DNA of 64,000 bases, from contig OU862928.1 in assembly GCA_917880885.1 (NCBI GenBank), positions 38,118,962 to 38,182,961 of the forward strand, read 5' to 3'. This document shows, in pieces, positions 11,610-24,000 of the stretch. Every line of letters begins with the position of its first letter. Positions within the stretch are counted from its first letter, which is position 1. The DNA comes from Limnephilus marmoratus. Lineage: Eukaryota > Arthropoda > Insecta > Trichoptera > Limnephilidae. Both the position numbers and the translations under genes were made by a program. The notes below the pieces were generated by a model. The model was not told where the DNA came from. It searched no databases and saw only the letters and a list, made by a program, of their open reading frames with translations.

Positions 11610-11870
11610 AAGATTGTCTCGCAAAACAGACTTCTTCCAAGATTGTCTTGCAAAACAGACTTATTCCAAGATTATCTTACAAAACAGACTTATTCCAAGA
11701 TTGGCTTGCAAAACAGACTTATTCCAAGATTGTCTTGCGAAACAGACTTACTCCAAGAATGTTTTGCAAAACAGACTTATTCCAAGATTGTCTTGCGAAA
11801 CAGACTTATTCCAAGATTGTCTTGTAAAACAGACTTATTCCTAGATTGTCTTGCAAAACAGTCTTATTCC
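11610..11870 (+). repeat. 29-bp tandem repeat, 9 units, with degenerate upstream units
   Basis: Unit AAGATTGTCTTGCAAAACAG ACTTATTCC. Nine consecutive copies; related fragments (GCAAAACTGACTTATTCC, AAAACAGGCTTATTCC) are spread through 11290-11609. Confidence 0.9.
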
Positions 11871-12405
11871 AAACATAAATTATCGTAAAATTTCTTATTA
11901 CTTTCCAATATTTGTTTATATAATATTATGATTCAAATAGAATATTATTAAAGTAATCTATTACTAAAAAAAAAACAGAGATATAAAATCACATATTTGA
12001 CACCTGTATCAGTTTTTTGCGATTTCCCAACAAAACGTTGAGGTGGTTCAAGTCAGTTTTGCAAAAATACCCTTCATTTATAAAAATAGACTATAATAAT
12101 ATGTAATATTATTTGTTCATTGTTTTGAAGTCATTCTTACTCTTATATAAAATTAATTGCATTATTTTGTCAAAAAAAAATCTGCAGCGATGAAGCCACA
12201 ATTTCATGAAAACAAACAAAGTTTATAAACAAAAGTAGGGTTAAGCATACATTTTCTGCTTGATGGCACAAAAACTTTAATACCGACCTGACGTTGATAC
12301 AAAAATCATTGCAATAGGCGAGTTTAAGGTCATAAAAGCGGCATGCCTCCCCGCCAATGCCTTTCTCTGTTGAACATATGTTTTAAGCATCTTTCTCTTT
12401 CGCTT
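11871..12405. other. No gene recognised
   Basis: AT-rich unassigned sequence between the 29-bp array and the AGCCTCAATT MITE. Confidence 0.4.
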
Positions 12406-12817
12406 AAGCCTCAATTACATTGGGCGAGTTTACCATCTGGGAAATTCACTATCTGTTAGTAAACTCGCTCAGTGTAATTGTATTACTTGCTATTACAATG
12501 AGCGACTATCTACGAAAAAGGTTGAAAGGTCGTCAGCTTTACTTGCTACCCGCTTACTCGTGATTGATTTATTTATGTTTTCAATATGGCGGCCAATAAA
12601 CAGCTGATTTCGACTGTCAGACATCTGACAGAATTAGTTCACGCAGGCGTCGTTATTCTCGCTACTGGCGCTAGCAGCGACCTACGAACTCAGTTTCCTA
12701 CGCTAATGAGCGAGTGGACAGTTTTGTGTGTCATCATGACAATTTCACTCGCCGATTCACCCTCTTTTAAACTTAGTAGATAGTAGCTTGTAAACTCGCT
12801 CAGTGTAATTGAGGCTT
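12406..12817. mobile_element. MITE with AGCCTCAATTACA ends
   Basis: AGCCTCAATTACATTGGGCG (left) and CGCTCAGTGTAATTGAGGCT (right), with TTA on each side. A third partial copy of the end motif lies at 12452-12480. The open frame inside (12586-12783) is not considered a gene. Confidence 0.65.
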
Positions 12818-12943
12818 TACGGTCATTGTAAGTGATATATCTGTGCTAGAATGGATCATATCAAGTTCAGGTCGGCTTTAAAGTTTGGTGTGCACTATAC
12901 ATGGAGTTTATCAAATATTGTCAGGTTATGTTATTTCTTTCTT

Positions 12944-14562
12944 TTAACACATTGACGGACACTTGCTGGAAAACAGAGGTTTGTGATACGACACTTGCTA
13001 TCACTTGCTGTAGCAGTATAAATGTGGTTTGTGAAGTCGATGAAAATTGGTAATAAAAAAATCATCTTTGGGAGTGACAATATCAAATGAAGAAGTTTTC
13101 GCATTGTGCCACAAATAGGCAGGTTATATACTACTAAAATACAAAACTTACTTCCAGTCCTTTGTGTCGAATCGCGTCTGTTTGGTTTTGAAATGAGAAT
13201 ATGATTAGTTCCTACCGGAATATTATTTATCCAGTTCCTACCTCTTCCTAACCATCACCTTGCTGAAAAATATTTGAAATTTGGAACAATTGCAAGAAAA
13301 GGCGCAAATTCGAGTATACTTGTTTTGACAAGAGAAGAAGATTTGGAACTACCTTTGGAAGCAAGTTGGTATTTTTGAGGAATTTGAACATCTTGGAAGT
13401 ACATAATATCGTTTTGTACTCATACATTTCGTCGTGGCGATAATTACCTCGAGGTCTCACGGTGGATCTGTATAACTATTTGTAGTTGTGTCACATGTTC
13501 CTTCGCAAAGGTACAGTGGTAAGTGATTGGTTATCCATTTTCCTTGCATACCTAATTTTTCCTACACATATTATCATCCAATTCCAGCAAACATCATTTC
13601 ATCTCGTTTAGTTTTTAGTATTTACAGTCCATTACAAGTGTATCTGAAGCCGTAGTAAGTAAGTAGTTTTGGATGTGAGAGCATCCCTGACTAAAAGACT
13701 TATTATGTACGTTATGTCTTATAACATCTCCCCTAAAACGACATCAATACATCGCCTTAGTTCTTAACTGTCCAAATGACCATTTTAGTTTTTTTGTTCA
13801 ATCTTCAGTTTAACCGGTCATAGGCCATGCCATTTCGCGGAAATTCGCGAAACTTCACAAAAAACACTAAAAAAGCACCATTTTGAACTTTGAATTGAAT
13901 GTTTTGTTGATTAATTTTGAGCTATTGTATATTTTATTGACTGAAAAACGTTCACAACACAATAAAATATCTACCAAAACAACATTACTTGCATTTATTA
14001 TGTAAATTAATAGGTTTTACGATGTTTTATTCACGATACACTCATTTATTGTGACCGTTAAATTCGCGGCAATTTATGACAGCGCATTGTCATGGATGAA
14101 ATCGTTTTAAAAATATTCCAGGGTGACTAGGTGAATGAAACTTTTAGCACCACCTAGAGTAATGATGGCGCAAACGATTCTGACACTGTTCTTCATACAA
14201 ATTATGTACATAGAAGGGCCAAAATCGCAGACCAAAAGTTTTTCGTCGACAATATTATTCAAATATTTGAATTATTTTCTCGCGCATGCGCATATGAGGC
14301 ACGCGCAGGCGTGTCTCCGGCCTGTGACCGGTTAAAATTAATAAAATAAAGTATAAAAAATGGTAATTAATCACTTAACTAAGAATTATTTAAACTAATG
14401 AGACATTTACATTTATGGAAATAGCTTTATTTTAAACACCTGTCATAATGTTTCATTGAAATAATGAAAGAAAACCTTCTCCTCCTGTAAAATTTTCTAA
14501 TGGTCTGTTGGACAATTTAGAACTAAGACGACGAATAGACATTGTGTCTGTGAATGTGTTAA
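12944..14562 (+). mobile_element. TTAA-flanked element, family F, host of a family C insertion
   Basis: TTAACACATTGACGGACAC at 12944 and GTGTCTGTGAATGTGTTAA ending 14562. About 1.1 kb after removal of 13810-14335. I see no coding sequence. Confidence 0.55.
13810..14335 (+). mobile_element. TTAA-flanked MITE, family C, copy 1
   Basis: TTAACCGGTCATAGGCCATG at 13810 and GGCCTGTGACCGGTTAA ending 14335. 526 bp, nested inside the TTAA element 12944-14562. Confidence 0.7.
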
Positions 14563-14682
14563 AAACGAAGAATAAAAACTGGACAGTTTGTTTTTAAATT
14601 GGCATAGATCACATATCTACGGATCATATCGTCTTTACAGCATGCTTGCGTGGTACACACATCAAACCATGCAGCACTTATT

Positions 14683-15068
14683 TTACGATCCAGATTCAAA
14701 TATCAACTTCGCCATCTGACTTCTTTCTCCCACAGTCACCGAAACAAAATTATCTTTAGCCAAAGTGTCGTAACATTTTTCGGTTAACGCCACGTTACCA
14801 AACTGCACAAAACTCTCAGTCGGATCTTTGACAACGTCTGCAAAAGTGGTTGAGGCGTTTTTAAATGAAGTGTCGGGAGGGCAGAAGAGCAGCTCGTCGT
14901 ATTTGAAGACCAGGCCTGGTTCCACGGCACGGAAGGTGTGCAGCTCCAAGGAGTGTTTGACGAAGAGTTCAAACAGCGAGGAGATGTCATCTTGAGAGCG
15001 CGCCAGGAGAGATTCTATGTCTTTGTCGGAGCGCACAATTGGGTATTTGTCCTGAACAGCTATGCGTA
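14683..15068 (-). CDS. CHPF: CHPF-like exon 8 (C-terminus and stop)
   Basis: Residues 674-801. The acceptor TTTCAG plus the base carried from exon 7 gives VRIAVQDKYPIVRSDKDIES. The region SLFELFVKHSLELHTFRAVEPG is helical, with FRAVEPGL typical of the family end. The stop TAA is at 14683-14685. AATAAA-like hexamers occur on the minus strand a few hundred bases below, but the true poly(A) site cannot be fixed because a TTAA element ends at 14562. Confidence 0.88.
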
Positions 15069-18000
15069 CTGAAATAAAAAATGTGTATTAAATTATAAGA
15101 GACAGAATTTTATTGTCGCGTAAGAAGAAATGCATAATCTGTAGTGGCGACTTTTTTTTTACTCCACACATAAATAATTACCTACAGGGCCTATGTCGTA
15201 TTGGGGGTTTTTTTTAAGGAAAGGAAGGAGAAGAAGTTCTAGGAAGGAAATAGGTTTAAAGGGTGGGTAGGAATCTGGGGGTCAGTGTGTCCAGGAGTAA
15301 CGGACGAATGAATCCATCCCTCCAACTGCAGTGCAAGGCGATGGGTCGAAAGATTCCGGCTAGAGATGATAAAAACCTCCATCAACCAGTCTCTCTCGAT
15401 CCTGCCCACCACACGGCAGGTGGACTGACGCACCAGCCGCCAAGACCTGGACAAACCTCACCCCATGAAACTGGGCACCCCTGCATTTATCGTCAACTCA
15501 TTTTTTTGTCATTTCATGTTAGAATAATTAATAAAAAATTCCAAAAGTCAAAATTTTTTTCAAATAGTGGTTGGAAAACTTTGGTTTCGTAAAGATGTAC
15601 ATTTTAATTCTTTTGTGGTTAACTTTTAAACATCGTTTAGATCATATTTCTAACCATAATAGTAAGGGAGACACAACGATTTCTATGAGACCTAAATGAG
15701 TTGTTCCAAAAAGTGAACAAATTAGCTTGAGGGGTTAAAATAAAACAGATCAAATAAAAAACTGACCGACGTTGGCTGCGATTATAACGAGAGAAGTATT
15801 AGAAATATTCTAACCGTTGATATAGTCCCGGCTGTAGAAACCGATGACCGCATAGTCCCAGGGTGCGAACCTGCCTGCCATCTTGCTGGGAGCGAGCCCG
15901 CTAGCCAGGGACGGGTGGTAGCGCTGGAAACCCATTGGGCTGAACACCTGGTAACCCTGGATACTGTTCATCCGCACCTGATAAGCCAAACAAACCAACA
16001 ATAACATGTATTACATGTTTTATTGTAATATAAGAATACGAGTTACATTTGTACATATATATTTGACAAAATATTATATTTAAGATCATCATTGGTCATG
16101 TACACCTTATCAGAAAAGAGAAGCTCTGCCTCCTGCCTGATATATCACATAAGTAAATCACATATCTTAACCCCTCAGCAACGTAAGCAAGTATACACGT
16201 TAAAATAACGATAGCAGTCAAGTACAATAAGCGTGTTTATTCGTCAACGCGTGTGTCTCCATAGAAACCGTTATAACTCCGTTATTGTTTTAGTTACATC
16301 CGTAAAATAAAAAGTGAAGGGTCGATAGTGAATCATGCTGCACATCTCTATTCAAGTTGTCCATAGAAATACCTAAAAAGAACATTCTGTCAGACGCGCA
16401 GTCTGACAGATAATTTATCCCACCAAATTTCCCACGGGCGGGTCGCCCGCTCCCGACATTGTTAATTTTTATTAAACATTTTTATATAAAAAAGTGAGGT
16501 GACAAAAATGTTTATTACACATTTATACAATAGAATAAGTATTGTTGTTTACATAATCTGTGATTTTAGTACCGTTTTTACATAAATACATCACGTGAGT
16601 CATTTTGACATTTTTTTAATGTTTGCATTCTAAATTTTAATATTTACAAATATTAATATTTATTTATAATATAATAATTCGAAAGCTTATTTTGTAACCT
16701 GTCTAAAACAGTTATTACTATTCGGCTGTGTTCAGAAATGTTTCATTTATAGAGCATTAATTGTGAAACGGTAATAACACAAAGTTTTCGTAAAATGTCA
16801 TTTCGTTTAAGACATTTAAAGTGCAAATTGGCGATTTTCTGAGGGGTTAATATATAAAACAAAGTTGGGTTAGTTACACCATTTATAACTCAAGAACGGC
16901 TGGATCGATTTTTATGATCTTTGATTTGTTGGATTTGCCCCGAATAGCAGAATAGCTATTAAAACATCGGAAAAATTCATGAAAAAAAAAATTATGAAGA
17001 AAATTCTTTTCCTCATACTTTTTGTATGGAACGAATTCTCATCTTTTGAAAGAGCTGCAGCAATATTGTGAAAAGTACAATATTGAATAGTGAGTGAATT
17101 CCAAAAATTTAAAAATGTCAAATGTCAATGCGCTGATTGTTTTGCTTTTGTTCTTATACATATAATACTGCCTCTCTTTCTTACACACTAAATGTCAACA
17201 GTCGAAAATGAGATAAACGGTGAACGTATGTCTGCACCCCTTCAAAGGAAAAATACAATAAATCTCCCTCACACTTATAAAATGAAACGCAATTCCCGTA
17301 AGTAAGTGGAAAAGTAAGAAAATCACAAAAAATGTAAATCGTTACACAATGCCATCTCTGATACTGACAAAAACAAAACCCTGACAGTTGCACATCAGTA
17401 ATTGCTTCATAGTGTAATGTTTAACTTAATAAAAAAACTGAATTTAATTCAGCTAATAAGTTAAGACAACTGTTATTGATTCTGAGGTGGTACGAAGTTC
17501 GCCGGGTCAGCTCGTCAAAATATATCACATAAGTAAAAGGTGACTTTTGTCACATTTGACATCTTTATTCATGGATCAGGGCCATTTTATAGTTATTTAT
17601 TTTTGGGGTGTTATGCCGTGTTGCGCTACCTCCTATTTAGCCAACATTTCGGAGAGCGTTACAGTGTCCATCATTAGGGCAGATGAGTGGCACAGCATAA
17701 CACTGCAAAAATAAATAATGTTAAAACTTTTCGCTGTGAAAATCTAAAACCAGCGCCATTTTGTTTTTTTTTGACATTTCAATGGTTCACATCAAAAACA
17801 TCAATTCTCGGTGCATTTCAGCTTTTGAACAACACAGCTGACAAACATTAAGGTCATCTTGTTATAAGTTGATCGCAATTTTATAAAAAGCTAAAACAGA
17901 CCTATTTGTTTGATTGCCGTTGAGGGAGCGGGAGACAGAAATGAAAGTCGTCATGTCGAAGTAGTGAGTCAGTCGTTTATTGGGCTACGTAGCAGATGGT

Positions 18001-21000
18001 CGGTGAGCGGTAACTTGATGTAATGCGGAGTGCCGTAGATGATGCTGCAGGCGTACGGAGGTGGAGATGGTGTGGTGAAGGTCAGCAAGTTGCTCGACAC
18101 CATGGCGGTGGAGATGACCTATCTTCCAGGCCGTTGCTTAACGCTTTGAATCGCGGAGATGAACGGTGTGTGGCTCGGTGAGCTGAGCCACCAGCAGGTA
18201 GTCCTGGCGAGGCGGAGCGTGTTTCCATGGCAGCGAAGCACGGTGAGGCTTCGGGGTGCCATGAAGTGGTGAGTTAGCGAAGCACAGTGGGCTTCGGGGT
18301 GCCATGAAGTGTTGAGCTGATCCCTTGGACTGAAGGTGACGCAAGCCTTGTAAGTCGCGGGATGGGGCTGATCTCTGGAGCTGAAGACACGGTGGGCCTT
18401 AGAGCTGAGACGTGGTGATGGACCTCGAGGAAGCTGCCCTGGAGCGTAGCGATACCATGTAGGAGCACTTGTTACATGTTGAGATATTGACCGACTGTTG
18501 ATGTGAGACTGAACTGCAGCGGGCGAGCGATCGGCTGCTTATATAGCCGCGGTAGAGTAACTACCTCGCGGTAGGTAATACGAGCCACTTCGGCAGTTGA
18601 CGAGAATATTCGGCGCCGTACAGATGTTGTACGGTGCTGTCTCGAGACCTTTCTAGGCGGGGGCGATATTATTATCGTCCAGCTGGCACGGCAGGCGAGA
18701 AAGTACATCGCGAGCGGCATATGTAGGTAGATACCTAGTAGCAAGTAGATTTGCCGATGCACGCGAATATTAGGAGATGTTTCTCGTATCTTCTTTTGAT
18801 GGCGAAGATAATAATGATGTGTCGCCACGAGATGATGGAGACCTTTCAAATATAAAAAAAACAAAATGGCACTGATTGGCTATTGGACGACAATGTTAAA
18901 TTTGAATTTTTTGTGAAACACTCCAACCATTCTTCAAATTTTGTCATTATGAGGATGCCGTGTGGAGGGTCTTTTTGAAGAAATGCAGAAGTAAAGAGAC
19001 TCATGTTGTCGGAAGAAGGATTCTCAGAGACCGGTAAATCGTTCCACAGCCGAGCGGTAGTGGAAACGACCCATTCTCATGTTACAAAAGTTAACCATAT
19101 AGCTGCACATTTGGCATGTTTCCTGACTATGCACCGGTGCCAAAGGGTCAGTTCCTTGGAACATCTTCCATAGATAAACCGGTAGAACAAGCTTGTACTT
19201 TAAATATTGCAATCCGTTTAAGATTAAAATGTATGAAGAGGGTATAAGTGTATCTCTCCATATAAATAAAATTAATAAAAATGTGAAAATATTTTACCCT
19301 GTTCAAGAAATCTGGTTTAATCTCCATGTGCGGTCGTCCCATCAGCACCAAACTTTCAGGGGGCACCTTCCGGAGTGCCAGGTCGGAGATGGCGATGCTC
19401 AGCAGTCCCCCGGGGGTCCCCACGCTCCTCGGTGGCCCTGCGTACCCGGGGGTGCCGATGACCGGCAGCCGGATGGACACCCAGCCTATCTTCAGACCCT
19501 CGATGCGGTACTTCTGCGATAGCTCCAGACTTATGGTTTTGATTTGGCCGAACATATCCTCGGGACCTTTGCTCGGAGTATCGGCAGAGTAGAGAAGCAC
19601 CTGAAAGGTTGAAAATAATTTTAGAAAAATTCTGCGTTATTGCATTTTTTTTTACATTAGCTCCACACGGGAGGCCCTGCGGAAAATAATATTTCCCTTA
19701 GGGTCATCTTAGAGGATGCTGTGTTTTTTTTTTAATATGAATACCGCACAAGAGTCCCCAACTGCTCCCATCTGGAGCCAATGAGACTATGGCATCCCCA
19801 ATTGGGGTATGTTGTGAGGCTGAAGGTAATGGGGATGGGAAGGAGAGAGGGAAGAGGAAGGTGGGGAAGTACCTGGCTATTCAGATCTGGTCACCAAACA
19901 CGGCTAAAGCCATTTCAAACAACGTTTTAATTCTGAATGGTGGTCTACCAGGGCGATACTGAGAGCATTTTCCACTCTGGTGTGGAGAGTCTTTTTAAGG
20001 AAAGGAAGGAGAGGAAGTTCTGGGAAGGGAAAAGGTATGAAGGGTGGGTAGGATTATGGGGGTCAATGTCCAGGAGTGACAGACATATGAATCCATCCCT
20101 CCAATTGCGATGCACGGCGATGGGTTGAGAGAGTCCGGCTGGAGAAGTCAAAAGGCTTCCCTCAACCAATCTTTCTCGATCCGGCCCACCATGCAGCAGG
20201 TGGGCAGACGTATCTGCCACCAAGTGTTCCTTGCGGCATGTTCACCGTGTTTGGTGACAAAATTTTAATAGCCAGATACTTCCCAACCTTCCTCCCCCCC
20301 ATCTCCTTTCCTTCCCCACTCCCTTTAGTGTCAACATACTCTGGTTGGGGATGCCACAGCCCACTGGCCCTGGACCGTTGGAAACACAGAATAAAGAACA
20401 CAAGAAATGCGATGTGGGCGTGTTTCATGATCTAAAACTCAGACCATTCTTTGCTTAGATTTCAAATGAAGAACTTTGTTTCACAATCATTATGAAATTC
20501 AAATGGGATTGCGATATACAAAGTCAGACAAGTATAGAGACAGAACGCGTGCTAAATAGGCCAGTCAGTGGCGACATTGGTTCTTATTTATTCTATGATT
20601 GGAACTCTTGCAGGGTATTTACATTTAAAAAAATCAGAATGTGCAATTCACACACGGTAGAAGCGAAACCTTCAGAAAACTAAATTTGTGTTTTTTTCCT
20701 GTTTATGTTGGAGTGGTTTGAAGATTGGATTTTTTTGGATTTCGTAGGATTTGATCCTTGGTCCGCTCAATGTCTGCAGAGGTTCGTCAGGCGCTTTATA
20801 CAACTACACCAAAGGAGACTTGTGGGGGATTGTGGATTTATCGTATTATATTGGAACCGAGAACCCGTGAATTAAATAAATCTTTTATTGCTATCTCATT
20901 CTCTCGCGAGCTAAATCCTACAGATGTTTGTGTTTGTCTCTTTTTAGTGTCACTCGCTTCCGTTTCCTCGAGTTTCAAATCACAACAGTGCTAAAGAAGT

Positions 21001-24000
21001 TTTTCACTTCAAAAAATTACAAGTGTGCAGTTCACACACGGTAGAAGTGAAACCTTCAGAATACTAAAGTAGACAAGAGTGGGACCACACAAAGAAGGGA
21101 CCTATTATTATTATTCTATCTCATTCTCTCGCCTATGTATGTGTTTGTCTCTTTTTAGTGTCGCTATTTTTCGTTTCATCGAATTTTAAATCACAACAGT
21201 GCTAAAGAAGTTTACAATTCAATAAAATAAATAAACTCACCAAGAGTAGATAGACCTTATCCTTTCTATCCATACATGTTACTTCGTAATGTTTAATAAA
21301 CTCCAGGGCTGCTGCGACTTCATACTCCCACACTGGCAACACCAGCACAATCCTCGTATTCTCCGTCACGTACGGCACTGGCAACACTGAAGCCTTGCCC
21401 AGCGGCTTGAACACCTCCATGCGCTTCAGGACCAGTTTGCCGTCGCCATTTGAAGGGTCGGTATCTTGGAAGTTCATGTCCAGGATATAGCTCATTCCTC
21501 TGGAAGGGTCGAAGTGCTTGTAGCCGTTTACTAACGAGTGGTATTTGAGGTTAGGATTCTCGTTTTGCACTTTCAAGGTTGCCGCGTTGATGATATACTG
21601 AAAAATGAAAGAATATATATTATATTAGCGAGTTCTCAGCATGCGTTAAAAATACTATGTACCATGTACTAAAATCACAGATTACGTAAAAAAAAAAACA
21701 CTTATTCACAGTGACATTTAAACATTTAACTCGTTGAATGCTGGGGTATGCCAGCAAAAAGCACCACCAATTAAAACGCGGCATTATGACACCACGTGAC
21801 ATTTCGTGTCTCGCGATTCTGACACTGTCCTTGAGAAATTTCGTACATAGAAAGGTCAAAACCGCAGTTAAAGGAATTTTTCCCGCGCATACGCAAGAAC
21901 TGCGCACGTTCCCGCGCTACGGTAAATCATTAATATAAATTATATGGAGTGACCAGGCGAATTGCGGTTTTCTCTATGGTAAAGAGCGATAATAGAGCAA
22001 GCGATTCTGACCGTGTTCTTCATACACTTTCTTTATACATAAGGGTCAAAATCGCGTGTAAAGTCTCACGACACGCCGGCGCACGAGCGGCACCTGAGCG
22101 GTTAACAATGTCTAACGGCACGTAGGCGATTTGGCGGGTGAAAACTGTTTCTACAAAATTAAGTTTTTTTTATGTACTTCTATGGACAACTTTGAATAGA
22201 AATGTGTAGCTTGATTCAATATGGATCTTTACTTTTTGTTTTAGGGTTGTCACTAGAACAATAACAGAGTTATGACAATTTCCGTGGAACACATGCGTTA
22301 GCGTGAAAACACACTATTGTACATGACTGCTATTGTTATATTGTCGTGTAAACACGCTTAGGGGTCGGAGTGAAAAAAAATTTGAAACAGTAAATCAGAA
22401 AAAGATGCTATGAGGTTATTTTTGAGGTTGATTTTGAGTATCTTCTATGTTGAGGTAGAAGACTTCATTACGAGTTAATATGTACTTACATCTATATCTT
22501 TCTTATCAGCGTGCGAATGCGGCAGCACATTGGAGAAGTCGTTAGGCATGAGGGAGAAGTTGGCGGTGATGGCCGTGTGGACGGGCTGGTGGAACCTGTC
22601 AGGGGGCGCTGGAGCGGGCAGCGTGGGGTCCTCGCGGGCCCCCGCAGGCCACGGGGCCCCCACCTTGCTCAGGGTCTGCGCCAGGGAGGCTATCATGCTC
22701 TGAGTCGCTTCCAGGTGGAGCTGGAATTCAAAATGATATTTAAGTTATCAAAGAAATTAGGATTTTCTTAATTAGAATACTAAACACCTCAAGCCAATTT
22801 GTTCGCTTTTGGGAACAGCTCGTACAGGTCTCAAAGAACTTGTTTTGTCTTTCTTACTGTCATGGTGAGAAATATGATCTAAAAGGTGTTAGAAAGAGAA
22901 AACACAACACTTTATATTCAAATTTAAAAATTTCATCACAGAAGAATTGAAATGTAGGTGTACAAGAAACCGAATGCAAAAAAAAAGTGAAGTGACAATA
23001 AAGTTTATTTGTCTGATTATGTGTGTGTTTTTAGTTTTTTTCGTTATCAGTAACTTTAGTTAGAAAAAACGTAGGGTGATTAATTTTTAAAAATGTTGTA
23101 TATTTGCTGTAAATAAATTACTAATACTTATTTTGAAATGGAGAGCTTTTTTCATTGGATGAGACCTTATAAATTAAACAACTGACTTAGTTCTTACCCT
23201 TGCAAAATACATCTGTAGAGTGTAGAAGTCTGAGTATCTCTTGAGGGGATAGACCGACACGGCCTTGTTGAAGTCATCGTCCTTCTGAATGACCGTCTTC
23301 AGATCTCGGCCCAGTTGCCAGTCACTGGGCAGCTTGTAGCTGGTGAGGTGTTGCTCCTGGAAATAAATATGAAACCTCAATTAAATTGATAATTTAGGGG
23401 TGAAAACAGGAAACTCCATTAATTCTTGGATTGCCAGGGGGTGAAATGCCAATCGCCAGCCTTACGCCGGCTGAAACTATTGGGGCTCCAGACCAGAAGT
23501 GGCTGCCAAATTCAACCGTGGGGCGCATTTGCAATTTGTACAGGGTTAGCAGTTATGAACCTCAAGATATCTGCGGGTCCTACAGTACAGTACACACAGT
23601 TTCTGAGAGGCTAACTTAACTCTGGCTTCGATGGAGCCTCCGTATATGAGCTGGTCACTTAGGGTTACACCAAGCATATCAATGAAGGGCCTGTTTGGAA
23701 GATTGCTTCCGTTGAAGGAGACTAGATTAAGTCGGGGATACTCGAGAAAGGCACAACATGATCAAGTGAAATAAAAAACCGTGTGTTCATGTCAAGAGTC
23801 AGAAAAACAGAAGAATATATACTGCAAGATTAACCGCTAGAATGCCGCTCGTGCACCGGTGTGTTTGAGATTTTACACGCGATTTTGACCCTTATGTATA
23901 AAGAAAGTGAATGAAGAACATGGTCAGAATCGCTTGCTTTATTATCGCCCTTTACCATAGAGAAAACCGCAATGCGCCAGGTCACTACAAATAAATTATA

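Noticed and set aside
11610..11870. CRISPR-like regular spacing
   Set aside because: Units are contiguous with no unique spacers, and the window is from an animal genome.
11518..11888. Three overlapping 80-108 residue frames repeating SKIVLQNRLIPRLSCKTDLF-like sequence
   Set aside because: Produced by a 29-bp tandem repeat that is open in all three frames; not protein-coding.
12586..12783. 65-residue frame MAANKQLISTVRHLTELVHA
   Set aside because: Lies wholly inside a MITE and shows no conserved domain.
18138..18864. Several minus-strand frames of 64-130 residues
   Set aside because: They fall in the LTR-like block and overlap promoter and leader-like sequence; no protein motif.
19193..19592. 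Plus-strand frames of 109 and 88 residues
   Set aside because: Antisense shadow of CHPF exon 6.
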